Below are positions 24,609 through 37,977 of a stretch of DNA of 64,000 bases, piece by piece. Every line of letters starts with the position of its first letter. Position 1 is the first letter of the stretch. The position numbers and the translations under genes were made by a program. Source of the DNA: Erigeron canadensis. Lineage: Eukaryota; Streptophyta; Magnoliopsida; Asterales; Asteraceae. Under the pieces are notes generated by a model, which was given only the letters and a program-made list of their open reading frames with translations, ran no database searches and was not told the DNA's origin. Where the stretch lies: contig NC_057767.1 in assembly GCF_010389155.1 (NCBI RefSeq), positions 38,663,688 through 38,727,687 on the forward strand, in the 5' to 3' direction.

Positions 24609-24886
24609 TAGACGTGGGCAAAAAGATCGGATCCGGTGGAACCGGAACCGGTTCCAATCAGCGCGACGAACAACCGGTTCCGGTTCTTGGTCAACGTTTG
24701 ACTGGATTTTTTTCCGACTTTTTTTCGGGTTTTTTTTGTCCAAAAACCGATTTGGAACTGATTTTTGGATCAGAATGTGGAACCGGTTCCAAATCGATCG
24801 GTTCTTGAGAAACCGGTTTTTTTCAGTCCCAAATCCAGATAATCCGAACTCGTTCTTTTGGAACCGGTTTTTTTTGCCTATGTCTA
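24609..24886. mobile_element. hAT-like MITE with AACCGGTT-rich interior
   Basis: The terminal inverted repeats are TAGACGTGGGCAAAAA on the left and TAGACATAGGCAAAAA reading inward from the right. The 278-bp interior repeats AACCGGTTCC many times in both orientations. The flanking 8-mers, AGGTGGGA and GTTAAGGA, match poorly, so a target duplication is not demonstrated. Confidence 0.55.
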
Positions 24887-25102
24887 GTTAAGGATATACA
24901 TTGCATTAGTGAAGTTATCTTATGTTTGGGCCTCAGGTTTAGAAATTCCTGTCTTTCTTATGTTTTTTGGATTACTAACTACTAGGAAAAAAAAACTGGT
25001 AGCATAAAGGAAAATGGTAAATACATTATACAAACACTTTTAGTCAACCAAGAAGAATGGCCATTCAAATCACCAATAAGTTCAAATTGTATTACTCCAA
25101 AG

Positions 25103-25360
25103 TAGGGATAGAGCAGATTATCCAAGTCTCAATCCCATCTCGATACCGTCCTAATCCCGATCCGAGAAGTGGTACCGAATGGGACTTGAGGTCGGGACCG
25201 GTATCCATTTTTCTTAGTTCACGGGACTTGGGACCGCGGTATGAGGATTTGGTACCGAAAAATGGTACCGAATGAGAACAGATATCGGTATCAAGTTTTT
25301 GAAAAATTCGGAACTCGGTACGTCGGTACCGAGACAGAACTAGTCAGATGCCCATCCCTA
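25103..25360. mobile_element. hAT MITE with perfect 8-bp target duplication
   Basis: CTCCAAAG stands on both sides (25095-25102 and 25361-25368). The ends TAGGGATAG and, inward from the right, TAGGGATGG form the inverted repeat. The 8-bp duplication and TAGGG start fit the hAT superfamily. The interior carries repeated GGTACCGA words. The open frame through it is an accident of the repeat. Confidence 0.85.
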
Positions 25361-25504
25361 CTCCAAAGAGCAATGATCTAACATGATGTCAATCATCTAT
25401 TCAATTTCAATATTTTTTTTTTCGAAAAGAATGAACTCGACAATAATTCTTATTGCCAGCTATACTAAGTTATACTAGTATTTGTGAATCCTTATACAAA
25501 TATG

Positions 25505-27535
25505 TGTTACTATTAGTTCATTCAGTTGCATTTTTTCACTCAGTAAGATCTCAATTCCTCATTTGTTTCAAATCATGAAATTCCATATTAATTTGGATAT
25601 TACTTGGTTGAAGAGACTGAAATAGAAACCAAACACTGATTTTAACCTGATTCTATTTCACTAAACTTACTCAAATAGAGTGTTCCCTTACATAAAGTTA
25701 CGAAAAAGAAACATAATCAATCTTTGCCGGTAGTTATTTTTTGAGTTTGTGGGAAACCCACACCCATAGAATCCGAATATCATCCGACCAAATGGAAGTA
25801 GATGTTACTTAAAAAAAGGGCAAAAATAGAAACATGAGAACCAAGCTGGAGATCTGAAAACAATCATAAAATGTTCAATCTAATATGAATAGTAACATCC
25901 CACAGTGAAATATGGCAATCTAATAACCAATTCGGCATGATGTAACAAACAAGTCTCACCTGCATATTCACTACAGCAAAAAAAAAAAAAACATACAGCC
26001 AGCTACTGTTTCAATCTAAATGATTAAATCTGACATCAAAACTTTCAAAAAATAATAATAATCTAGAATCGTGATATTGTTGGGTTTTACTATACTCATA
26101 ATTTCTACATGTCTGGGATTGTATTACGAAAATCAACGAGTTGTAATACATGCACCAAGTCCAAGTCATAAGCCTTCCCTAGTAAAAATATCAATTTTGA
26201 CATCAACTACAATTTCAATCAATATTTGAAAATTTTACACAACATTAAAAGATAATGCCAAAAATTTTCCCAACATGATGGATTTGGAGTACGCCTTACA
26301 GTTTAATCAACCTACATCCCTTACCACCAACTGGACATCCAACAAAAGAAGAATTAAACCAACTGGCATTGATGATAGCAAAGCGATTAACAGGAAAGAG
26401 CCATTTTTACTCCAAGAATATGAAGAGTTCTAAATTGCCATCAAGTCAGCAACAGTGATCGGCTAAAGCCTGTGTACCTTTATTCGTTAAATAATCTTCA
26501 AGTAGTATGATAGTATTAATGCAATTTGTGAGCATCGAATGATGATGACTATTATGGCCTCCAAGTTAAAGGGCATGACTAAAATTGTTGACGTTCTTCA
26601 ATTTATATCGTCATGACATCCTTCACATCCCCCATTTCGATCCTTTACTATAAGTATAACTATTACCAACCTGGATGTACTCAAAAAGAAGAGAACAGTG
26701 ATCTATATTGCACCACTATACCTTTTCCACAAATGATTTCAGAAGATTTGAACCTACTGACAAATTGCAGAAATCGAACTAGGTTGTCCTGCTTATTAAA
26801 TCATCATGTTCTTTACATAACATGCATGCGCATCCAGTTCACAGCAGAGCCAGTTATGACCTATTTTAGCAAACAGATTCAACGGCAAGTACACACAATG
26901 CTATCTTCTTCATGCTTCATATAAACTACCTAATCATACTTCACCTCCATAACCAAGGTAAAGCAAACAAACTTTAAGCTAAGGTTTTCTAATTTCTAGA
27001 ACTCATGAATCATGATTAATAAATCCAAAACACAAAAGTTTTTAACTAGTTCGGTTATTTTAAAGCCTTAATTCACTACCAAATATGAACAACCAAAAAA
27101 ATATAAAGGCAAATCTGAAAGCCAAATGGTATGTAGGAATGAATTAAAGTAAGAGTGTTAAAAAACTTCTATTCACAAGTCAGAAAAGTAAAATTAGATA
27201 CTGCCAAATTTAATTCGTGTTATATTCACCATCAAGAATATAAACAGCTGCAAGTTCACTAAAGTTCGTATAATGTGATTAATCATTGAATTCTAAAACT
27301 TATTAATGACATCACATGACAGACGAGCCTCTAAATACATTGCTGCAAGAATAGCCTCAGGTACAGATAAATATACAAAGAAAGCTAGTGCATACCTTTA
27401 AGCAACAAGATGAGAAATGCTACTAAAATGCCTATCTGAAAACAAAATCTTTGCACCTTGTTTGGTTCGTGTATGCACCAGCACCTCGTTATTGTATCAT
27501 ACAGACACGTAATACCATCTGTTCCTTCACAGATA
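25505..27535 (-). repeat. Segmental duplication, partner of 18310-20290 (3' flank of the BTB gene)
   Basis: Downstream flank of the intact BTB gene, duplicated with the gene's second exon at 18.3-21.0 kb. Several indels separate the copies, and both retain the same order of landmarks. No independent coding frame is convincing. The part next to the stop probably includes the 3' UTR of the BTB gene, and the open frame at 27385-27636 is read from the wrong frame of exon 2. Confidence 0.8.
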
Positions 27536-29172
27536 TCATGAAACCAAAACTGCACCTGAAAAAACCGAGCTTTGCCAGACCTCAAGCCCTTCAACTTCTT
27601 CCCTGCTAACAAAAAGTCGTTCTCCACCCCCTTCAATCTTCTTAATTATCCCTCTTTCCGAATCCTCCAATTTATCCATAAAGTTTCTCCTAAACGATTC
27701 TTCAACAATCTCGGCATTATCCACACCATTTTGTGCAACTCTAGACCACACTTCCAGTCCACCATCTCTCCCAACAAAAACTTGCTTTTTGTAACAATGT
27801 ACCACACTATTAAGCATACCTCCGCTAGTATTCCTCAAACTAGGATTAGCATCTCTTAAATAAATCCAAGGATCATCACTTAACTTCCGCAAATCGGCCA
27901 TAGCCAGATCACCAGATTTCGAGCATATCTTACACATAGTAAGTTCATTCACATCAAAACTGACATCGGCAAAAGAGTCTCCAAATCTACTACTTCGTCC
28001 TGAACCTGGCTCATTCGTCTCCCAAGCAACCTTCCCCGATCTCTGATCATACAATCGTATATAACCAGAAAACCCAAACGCTCCAGACGTTATAGCATTT
28101 GCCGCAAGCAATCCTATATCCTTCAAATAAGTTAGGTTTCCAGGAACAATCGATTTCGACGAATTACCAGATTGCCTCCCAATCTCCGCCTTCACTTGAA
28201 GCGTAGATTTATCGATATCAAGCACACAATTCTCCTTATGATATGAATCAAATGCCGCGAAAACCGAATCAGGCGACTCAGTTATTGCAGTGACTCTGGC
28301 TTTATATATTCGTGGATCTGTCGGATCAGTCCACTCGACTGATCCGACTCGCCGTCCGTTGGCAAAATTATAAAAATGTACGCCGGAAGCAACATCACAA
28401 GCTACGGCTGCCATAAATGATGTCGTCACTTGCTTTATTGATGTAATTGAATCTAAATGTGTTCGTACAGTACCTGCATCATGCATGAATTATATTCTAT
28501 TTATACATACAAAAATCACAAAAGACAACATACTGAACCAAAGTAACCGAATATATCTAATCTAAATTGTATATACATGAACAATACCTAAAGTATAAAA
28601 CTAAACATCTAAAGTATGTCGTAAATCGTAATCTGCTTAAACAAAATACCTAGAATACATTCATATATACAAACCTATAGATACATATTTTGAGAGAGAG
28701 TACCTGTGTGAGATAAATTCCAGTCGTAGACAGAAATCTGACCCCCGTGACCAATCCAAACGGATCCATCATCAACAGCGTGAAAAGCGGAAACAAGGCC
28801 ATCAGAAGCAGGTCTAATAACATCAACAACAGAACAATCAATACCTGAAAGAGGATTAGGCAACAACGCTGATTTCAAAACCGATTCGATTCCGTAATAA
28901 GAAGCTTCATCGGAAAGTTCCTGATCGGAAAACCGCCGTGAAGTTGACGGCAGCCGGTTTGAACGGAGGAGAGAGAGCAAGACGGAAAATATCTCTGGAT
29001 CTCGGTCAATGAAGATTGGAGAATTAGACGACACGTGGCGGTTGGATAAGGCGGAAAGAAGTGAGTCTGGACCGCTTGATTGGAGTGTAGAGACTGTGGT
29101 TTCAAACAGCTTGCCGCCGACGTTTAGTTTGATTCGATCGGTTAGACTCATGTTTGAAAATTGGGATTCCAT
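27536..29172 (-). CDS. BTB/POZ (KCTD-like T1) protein with beta-propeller-like C-terminus, At3g09030 type
   Basis: Two exons, 29172-28704 and 28473-27536, with a 230-base GT-AG intron in phase 1, give 468 residues. I chose the Met of [10 protein letters not shown] because the frame upstream is only A/G-rich leader. Residues 12-105 form a T1-type BTB domain: [40 protein letters not shown]. The rest resembles WD/YVTN-like repeats: [53 protein letters not shown]. Length and order match Arabidopsis At3g09030 (about 460 residues), inferred from memory. Such proteins are thought to link substrates to CUL3 ubiquitin ligases; that role is family knowledge, not shown here. The frame is intact, unlike its partial copy at 20.3-21.0 kb. 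Confidence 0.93.
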
Positions 29173-29280
29173 TTCCTTCTTTTTTTTTTCTTTTTTTTTT
29201 TTTTTGAGAATTTGTGATAGGATTGGAAGTTGGTTAGTTTTTGGGGGAGAGTGTTGACCTCTACACTCCTTCAATGAGTT

Positions 29281-29302
29281 TTTTTTTTTTTTTTTTTTTT
29301 CC
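29281..29302. repeat. Poly-T tract
   Basis: A run of about 22 T just upstream of the BTB gene. A similar T-rich phrase follows GTGTTGACCTCTAC both here (about 29252) and at 29427, so this 170-base segment holds a short diverged direct repeat. Confidence 0.6.
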
Positions 29303-29970
29303 AGCTTTGGTGGCTACAAAAAGTATTTTCTTTGAATAAATTTTATATGAAAACGACAATCATATCCGATCTCTCATTTGAGTCATTGGTGATGTATATG
29401 AAAGTATGAGTATTTTGTTTTTATGAGTGTTGACCTCTACTCCCTTCTATGAGTTTTTCTTTTTCCACTTTGGTGGCTAAAAAAATTATTTTCTTTGGAG
29501 AAATTTATTTATAAAAATGAATATTGTATTATTTTTATAAAAGAAATTTTTAGATAGTTAAAATGTTTTTTAGTTATTTGTTGAGTTGATCAGAAAATTG
29601 TATGGTATGTAGCATTGTTGAGAATAAAAAAAAAGTGTGTTCATTTTATTTTGTGATTAACATTTATTCAATTATGACATATCTTAATTAGTACTCGTAG
29701 TTTTTTTTTTTTTGAAAAACTTTAAATTTAAGACATACTTTATATGCTTTACAATTTATAAAGGTGTAAATTGTCTATACATCAATACTTTTTCAAATTG
29801 GGCTAAAACATTGATAGCTAACTCGTGGAAGTCCATGAAGTGACCCATTAATGGCTCAAGCCAGCCATATGGCCCATATAACAATAGCAGTCCATACTCC
29901 ATAGTAAATCGAAACAATCTGCAACCAGGTTCAATTCTAACTTTCTAAATTAGTAGTAATTTGAAAGAAA

Positions 29971-29977
<7 letters not shown>

Positions 29978-30013
<36 letters not shown>
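29978..30013. repeat. (AT)n microsatellite
   Basis: About eighteen AT units in the spacer between the BTB gene and the acyltransferase gene. Confidence 0.9.
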
Positions 30014-30015
<2 letters not shown>

Positions 30016-30168
30016 CACATCCTAATATACAAACAATTTATAAATTATAATAATAAATGCGAATATAAACAAGCCTTAATTTTTGTTTAAATAAATCATT
30101 GAAATCTTATTTGAAAAAATAAAGACAAGAACAAACTATCCAAATCAAATCTTGTTTTTTTGGCTCTA

Positions 30169-31816
30169 TTATTGTGACTTCTTTCCCTTTTTGTTATCAA
30201 CACGACCATCTGTTCCAGCCATCATAGCATACTTGTCTTTCCTTGTCAAATTAGTGCATTCGAACCCAAGTGTATCCCCAATCACCCTTTGAATATAATT
30301 TGCAACTTCAAATGCCGATTTACCTCCTTTGCAAGTAAGTTCAGCTGGTAGTTGATTTAAGAAAGTTATCTCATATGTTGGCCTTGGATTCATGAACACG
30401 AAATATGGGTCGAGAAACTTGTGCCCACGAGCCGTTGTCCCATAAAACACGCTTTGTTTTGTATTAATAGCAACGGGCACAATCCTATCCGTGAGCTCTG
30501 CAAAAAGAGCGCTAAATCTTAGCAAAAACGCCTCTCTACATGTAGTCCCTTCGGGGCAAATAACCAAATCACCTTCTTCTAACAACTGCTTAATATGTGC
30601 CGCGTCTTTATCTCTTTCCCTTGCCAATGCCACGGCTTTGATTGGTGAAATTAACTCTGAAAATTTACTAATGCTATATGTCACACAACTAATTTTCCTT
30701 CCTAAAGCGACGGCAGTGACCACAGGGTCTAAAATCGCGCGATGATTGCACACAAAAAGCACCCCACTTTGGCCTTTTGTGGGAGGGGGTGGAGGGGTGC
30801 CCTTAACAACTAGTTTGATTCCAAGGATCTTGTAGTTGTAGTACACAATCCTTTCGGGTAAAGGGATGTTTAGGTAAACTCTAAGAATCGATAGGAAAAT
30901 GCCAATCGGCATCCATAAGAAGGTGAGCAGCGCCGTTAGTGGTGTTGGCCTTTGCACTAGACGCCCTTCATGAAAAATAATCGGACTTAAAAGCTTGTCT
31001 CTTGGTAAGGGCTCGGTTCTTGTTCTTGGTACCATATATCCTTCCTGAACCATATATATAATGTAATTACCACAAGTTTACAACAATTTACATATATAAT
31101 TAAAACCATATATATATTTTACTACATCATTGGCTTTAGTTAGATTTGATTATTATTTGAACAACCTTATTATCCAAATATACTTTACGTCTATTTTAAT
31201 TATATTTATATATGCAACTTGTGTAGTATTGAAACTTCGTTTTCTCATAAAACATAAAAAGGAGACATAATGATATATGGAAGTAATAAGGGATGGGTAA
31301 AAATGTCATTCTCGCTCTAGACTTTCCCATGTGCTTAAGGATATTACATGTTTCCTTTGTTATGTAAATTCATATCAATTCAATTCAATTGTCACTCGTG
31401 TCATGGGACCTCAAATTCATGCAATAACTAATACAAATTAATAAACGCAATTGAATGAGTACACAAGTACCTAATGAGTAGACACTCCATTAACTTTTAT
31501 TTTGGAAATCAAATGTTGCATGAATTTACATATATAAAAGTCTTTAATTTTCATATATATACTAAAAATAGATGCTTATTTGTGTAGCTTAAAATAGTAT
31601 GTAAATTTATATGTGGGAGTTACTAGTTGGTTACAATAAAATACCTTTTGTAGTAAAATAGATAAGAAAAGATGGGACAATATATAACACATTACATGTT
31701 TATTAGGCAAACGTGCATTTGTTTTTACCACTCGCTCTCTGATCTGATTAAATAGAATTTTGATACGACTGATGATAAATTCACATTAATTTGTTATATA
31801 CAATAAATACAAACAT

Positions 31817-31863
<47 letters not shown>

Positions 31864-34800
31864 TTAATTATTATTATTTTATTATATACGAGTATATATA
31901 AGAATTAAGCTAATATTACTGTGAAAAGCATAAGTACGTATTTCATGCCAGGGGTCTTGTGCAACTTCCACTTGTTCCAAGCTAGAGATATTGTAACAAT
32001 AAACCAATAATTGGTTAGGAGTTAATAATCACCAACTCATGTGGTCCTTTTGATATATTATAGAATAACTAAACATAAATAAAGACTTCGTTTATGAACG
32101 TACCGATGATTTATCTAAATATTTTTCGCCCTTATATGCCTAAATATAATAATATACAATATTCAAAAATCGTTGACTGTGATTCCTTTAACGGAATCAA
32201 CCAATGAAATAGACCAATAACCAAATCATGTTGAAGGAACTTTTAAGTTTAAGAGTATTATTTGAAAGGGGAAAACAAAACACCGAGACTATTATTTTTA
32301 AGACTTATTGCATGCATCTATAAACAATTTGCACAGTACTTTTTTATGTATATAATTTATGATTAATGTACAACCATTTACACACAGCATAGCCTTTTAA
32401 ACATAACCAAATAAGCGATTCATTGAATGTTTTAAAAAATGAGCTATATGTTTATTATAAAAAGTACAATTTTATACAAATGCTATGAGTCTTTAGCTAT
32501 ATTAAATGTGCATTTTTAAGATTTGAAAGGCTAACATGCATTATGTGAAGCAAAATTTTGATATAATATACTAATTACAAATATTATGAAATTAACATGA
32601 ATATACTAGTATAGTATCACGCAATACGACAACGACTGCGGCAACGACGATCTGGTCGTGACATGGCGGCGACTATTAGTGGTGGTGGGTGGCTGCGTCA
32701 AGTGACACAGGTTAATGTAAATGTAACTGATATCGATGTAGTAATATTTAGAATACAGGGATTAAAGGTGTAGATTAGTAAGATAAGTGTTTAAATTATA
32801 AATTAGTTTATTAAGGATAAATTGAATAATTTCTCATAAGTCTTTTTCAAAGGTGTTAATTAAAGCTACGCAATTGGATCATTTTCAATGTTTTAATTTT
32901 TTTTTTATTTATAAAGGAGTAAACTAGGCTGTAATGTTATTACTTTATAAAGTAATAATATTATATATATATATAAATAGTTAATTGAGAAAAATTTACA
33001 AGAGGGTTCATGTAAAGCAAAACGGCCATAAAAGCTTTCACCAAACCCTATCAAGATACATAATGTCGTTGAATAATGAATTGAATTGTTGTACCTATAT
33101 GCAGATAATATACAGCTATATATTCATAATTTAAAATTGAAATATATACATTTAGATTTTATTTACCTATATGCAGACTTTAAAATATAAATAATAACAT
33201 TAAAACAACATGACCTAAACAACTATGTTCATAAGGACACTTAACTTGAAATGATATTTTAATGGTGATCGATTTATACAAGCAAAAATGCATGAAAAAA
33301 TGGTGTTTCGGTGATTTGATCGATGAACTTCTAGTGTCGTCCTCCAAAAATTAGAAAATGGAATTTGAGTCACTGTGGTATTTAGCTAGCAAAAAGTCTA
33401 TTCTATTCTCAAATTTAAAGATTGTTAACTTTTAAAACAAAATCGTTAATATTAACTAAGAATAAAGTAATATATAATTTGTAAATATTTAATGAAAGAT
33501 GATATAATTATGTAAAGACATACATAAATATAAATAATAAGATAAAAGATAAATATGAGATGTGTGAGTTTCAACATTATTTCAGATAATTTTAATCAAT
33601 ATATCAACTTATTATATTATAGTATGCCATCACCACTTCGGTGGGATGGCAGAGGCTTTGACCGGCCTCTTAAAAAAAACCAGAATCCTGATGTATTATG
33701 GAAGTAGTCTATAAATTAGTTTAGATATAAGATTTGCTATAAAAAACACTATATTAATGTACGTAGCTTAAATGTACGAATTTTGACAAAGAAAAATGAA
33801 AATCCTTTGAAGAAATACTCAATGATCATTCACAGTGGTTGTCAGAAAACAAACTGATATATGTCTATATGTTTTAAATGAGACTTATAATGAATCTTGT
33901 TATAAAATAATATAGTACGAGCCAAAAAGGAAAAGAAAAACACTTTTTTTTTATACATGTATCTTGTACAAAGTATCGATCATATTACATGTTTATTTTT
34001 ATACATAGCTTTCTTGGCCATTCAAAAGTATGTGGCATTTTGAATATGGTAAGGGTATTGTGTACAGGGAGAAGTGAAAGTGATATTGTTATTCATTCAA
34101 GTTATGTGAAATTCTTTTCACATATTAATTTTTTTAATCCATAAAAAACATGAGGGACAAATATATATTAAATATTAAAAAATTAATTTGTAAAAGAAAT
34201 TTAACCAAACTTGGATGCAGCACCACATTTACTTTTCCTTTAGGTAAAATACTAAGTTATTATTTTGTGTAGCCATGAATATTTGTCGGACAAACTTAAT
34301 TATACGTGCATGTTATAATTCATTAAATAAACAGAACAATAACATTACTATATATGATTCGGAAAAATTAGAGTTAAATCTTGATGTTAACTCAATTTGA
34401 GGTTGTGTATTTTTTTTTTTTTTTTGAAAGGTAGAAGAAGATGTCTGAGTCAATGTGTTATATGTACCTAAGTCACTAAATTAACATATTAACCAAAAAT
34501 GGAAAGAAACTATAAAAAGTTGAAAAGGATACTTATAACTGATATTATGGGAATGATTGCTTTTAATGATATCACTATTATTTGTATCTTGTATATATAT
34601 TGTACAATTATTATAATTAATAATTAGGTACCCCTAATCAGAATTGAAATACTACGTATTATTGAGATTTCATTTTGGTTTTCATTTTTGTCTTATTCAC
34701 GCACTCGATCAAAGTTAGCGTATATCCGTCTTAAGCAGTTTTCGATTTAATATTATTGGATTAATGTTTGCTGATTATATATCGATCGGTGGCCAATTTG

Positions 34801-36100
34801 ATTTGTTGGTGCGGCCAACAAATAACATATGGTATGGTAGGTGTTTTTTTCCCGAAATCAATATAAAGTATAAGATAACGAAAATTAATTAAAATAGCTA
34901 GTAGAAGTACGTACTATATATTTTTCTGAAAAAGTCATGTACAATGCACATGACTGATTTAACTACAAATATTAACTCAACTTTGACAAAAAGTACTAGT
35001 TGGTAACCAACAAAAAGTAATCGAGAATATACGTGCCCAATTCCCGACGTAAAAGAGATGAAATATATAGTATACTCGACATATGTTTAGTAAAAGGGAA
35101 ACGGTAATATAGAGTTTTGTATTTACTTTTCCCTTAGCAATATATACTCCGCTGATCGATACTAGCGTAAAAAATATAGAGTAACTTCAGGACGACGATC
35201 TCTATATATTATGAATTACAAACAAGATTAATTAAATAAATAATACGAGTAATTATACTACGTATGGTTTATATGTAGTTTTAATTCTCATTTCGTAATA
35301 ATTAATGCAAGATTAGATTCTAAATGTATTTTAATCCTCATCAAATTTATATGACAAACAAATATATTAAATTTTGACTTAAAATAAGAGTTAAAATTTT
35401 ATAACGTATCAAGAGAGATAGAATAAAAATAATAAAAATAATACGAGTAATGAATTGGTGAAATAATGAATAATACCTTGCAAATGGACATGAAATGTTT
35501 GTCAGTCTCACCATCTCCAAGACCCAAATCAGGCAAGTTAGAACCTTCAAATTCTTGTAAAATGGCAGCCTTTTTTAGCTGACCCACTAGCACACCTGGC
35601 ACTTTAACAAACCCAGTGGCTCGACCTTTTTTCGAGACCTCAAGTTCTGTCCCCAAAACTTTATCAGCCCCTAGAAAATTCTTCACAAAGTGTTCGACCA
35701 TAACCCTTGGTGTAGAGGTCACCACATACCTTTTCCCAAACGAGCTAAACACTTTCCATGATTCGGGTCGTACATCACCCACATAAAATCTAGGCAAAAC
35801 CGAGCTTGATACTAGCTCAATGTCTCGAATTCTTAAACCGGCACATGATATGAAAATGTAGATACTAGTTGCAATTGATTGAGAAAAATAAGAAGTTATG
35901 TAAATAAATGGGAAGGCTATTAATAGAAAGAAAGCTCGGAAAATGCTTCCGGCTTCTAGTGCAATGAGAAAGTAGTAAGGGAACGGGTTGGGAGAAACAA
36001 GAAGGGTACCATTGAGATCAGACGCAACGGTCTGATTAGATCTTGATTTCGTACTGCATTTTGAGATCAGTTCGAATTCAAGATGGGGTGACATTGTCAT
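30169..36100 (-). CDS. GPAT6: GPAT6-type glycerol-3-phosphate 2-O-acyltransferase (2 exons)
   Basis: Exons 36100-35477 and 31044-30169 give 499 residues, close to the ~501 of Arabidopsis GPAT6. The enzyme acylates sn-2 of glycerol 3-phosphate with omega-oxidised fatty acids for cutin, at the ER. The N-terminal HAD-like phosphatase domain holds motif I as DLNGTLL (residues 28-34), where GPAT4/6/8 enzymes have DLDGTLL, and GDGETD (195-200). Hydrophobic segments lie at about 43-95. The acyltransferase domain has NHRAILD (His about 309, Asp 314), [19 protein letters not shown] (Glu about 373) and VPVAI. The phase-0 splice joins HFMSICK to EGYMVPR, as in relatives. The start offers two Met codons (MTM); the outer one is used here. 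The 4.4-kb intron is unusually long. GPAT6 is preferred over GPAT4/8 by overall resemblance, from memory. Confidence 0.93.
31818..31858. repeat. (AT)n microsatellite within the intron
   Basis: About nineteen AT units in the large intron of the GPAT6-type gene. Confidence 0.9.
32606..32830 (-). mobile_element. Helitron 3' remnant inside the GPAT6 intron
   Basis: On the minus strand the sequence ends GTATTGCGTGATACTATACTAG followed by T (core GTATTGCGTGATAC then CTAG at 32606-32609), preceded by a GC-rich GTCGTGACATGGCGGC-type tract in plus orientation. A 5' Helitron end was not found, so the right border is a guess. Confidence 0.4.
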
Positions 36101-37977
36101 AAGAATATGGGAAGAAATTAGTTGTTTAGGTTTGAGTTATGAAATGATATGTGAAGGGGAGGTTTTAAAAAGAAGTTGGGAGATACATGGGTCGAGCTAG
36201 CTAGTACCGGCCATAACTCTTTTTTAAATTTTTAATTAATATATGATATGCTTTGTGGGTTTTTTACTTTTATCATGCAAAAGTTAGATACGTGCATGTG
36301 AGAACATAAAACAGTTGGATATTCGATTTTTAAAGTCAATATATATATTTGACCAACCACTCGAGGTAGCCAAGAGCTTTGAAAATGGTTCGTAACTAGT
36401 TATGGCACCTCAATTTTTAAAGGCTCAATTTCGCTAGACTAATGACGACCCAATATAATCTAATCTGTGTGTATAATTAAAATATTTAAAATGAAACAAT
36501 GTTTATTAGAGACTCCAAACATTACAATATTTTACTTCTTTTATTCATCCCAATGTCATTTCAATACTTCTAAACTGACCCAACAATTACCACATTTTTG
36601 CTGACGACATTTCACTTCACGTTACGTACACATGCCACATAGGCATATACATCGAATGAACCCCACAAGGCCACAACCTCTTCTTTGCTCTTCACTTAAT
36701 TGTAAGTAAGTAAGTAACTGCTAATTGCCGTTTTTCACGGGTTTTGAACATAATAATTGTGCATTAGGAGCTCGCTTTTTTCCATTAGTCAATTGGACTT
36801 TTTCACAAGATCTCGAAAAAATCTAAATAGTTACATCCAATTACAAACTACACGAAAATTGTCTCTTTTTTATGGAGATTTACCCATCACATATGTTTCA
36901 TTCTTTGTTCTTTTTAGTTTATCGAATAAAAATTCTTATTCTTACTTGTTACGTAAACCAATTTACTAAATCATTTTGGGCAATGTTTTTCAACAAAGTG
37001 ACAACACGCATATCAAGTCAGCAAAGAAAATGTGCATAAATTTTATTTTATTTTTTAAGAATTTGGGCTATTTCTATTACGAAGCATCCCCATTCCCATG
37101 TTCTTTCACTATTCATTCGGATTTCTTGTTTGACTTCATTGTGGCACAATCTCATTTATGGGTGTTAGTAGGTGTAGGAAGCTTGGTTTCTCGCGTGATA
37201 AGTGGTTTAAAAACCCGCTCCTTTATGTATAAGTTTGTTTCGTTCCTGGGGGCTTATTTAGGATTGCATACAGATCGAGCCAGCTCAACATTTTTTTTGG
37301 CCTTAAATGAAATCGATTTTGGAGGCTCGTTATAAAATCTTTAGCAAAATTCTCCTCTTCTATTCGGGATAAGATACAAGTTTGAAGTCCAAACCAAATA
37401 ATGATAGTGATGTATAAACATATGAATAAACTTGCTTGAGATAAATTACTACTAATCAAACTAAAATCAATGCATAAAAAGATAATGTCTTTAAGTCATA
37501 GACTAGAAGAAACTATACACTTATAAGAAGATTGAATAATATGATCTCATTGAAGATATATTGACCTATGATTGGAGCAGTTTTTTCTTAATCCACTATA
37601 CATATACATATTTGTGGTGTCTTAATGGCTACTACCTTATGTTATAAAAAATACAAGTAAAATAAGCCATGTAAAAATAACAAAAAAAATCTAAATTTAG
37701 GTTAAAATTTGAGGCCTTTTAAATTTGGAGGCCTAAAGCACTTGTCTAACCCAATTTAATTATTGAGCCGGCAGTGATTGCATAAAAAACATTACAGAGT
37801 GGAAACTGGTAGCTAGTTCGGCCTCTATGGGTGAAGGTTTTTCTCGTGTTTTGTAATTGGCGTGAGTTTTTTGATTTTTTTTTGCAGTCATTACAGTTCA
37901 AGCCTCAATAGGTATCTAAAATTCCATTGCTAGTGTTTATTTTCCTTATAATGTAATTGTAAATATAACTTTGTCAA
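36101..37977. other. Spacer upstream of the GPAT6-type gene
   Basis: Contains the promoter side of the acyltransferase gene, but no single regulatory motif stands out. The plus-strand frame at 36976-37335 (119 residues) is hydrophobic and matches nothing I know, so it is not called. Confidence 0.4.

Larger units (their letters stand above)
31045..35476 (-). other. 4.4-kb intron of the acyltransferase gene
   Basis: AT-rich, with an (AT)n run at 31818-31858 and a Helitron 3' remnant at about 32606. No nested gene is seen on either strand. Confidence 0.8.

Noticed and set aside
24396..24891. Open frames on both strands rich in Arg, Gly and Thr
   Set aside because: They translate the AACCGGTT repeats of a hAT-like MITE and have no conserved domain.
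27385..27636. 83-residue frame overlapping the end of the BTB gene
   Set aside because: It uses another frame of exon 2 and its 3' flank; the equivalent frame in the decayed copy persists only because the sequences are duplicates.
36976..37335. 119-residue plus-strand open frame upstream of the GPAT6-type gene
   Set aside because: No recognisable domain, biased hydrophobic content, no splice or promoter support; likely chance.
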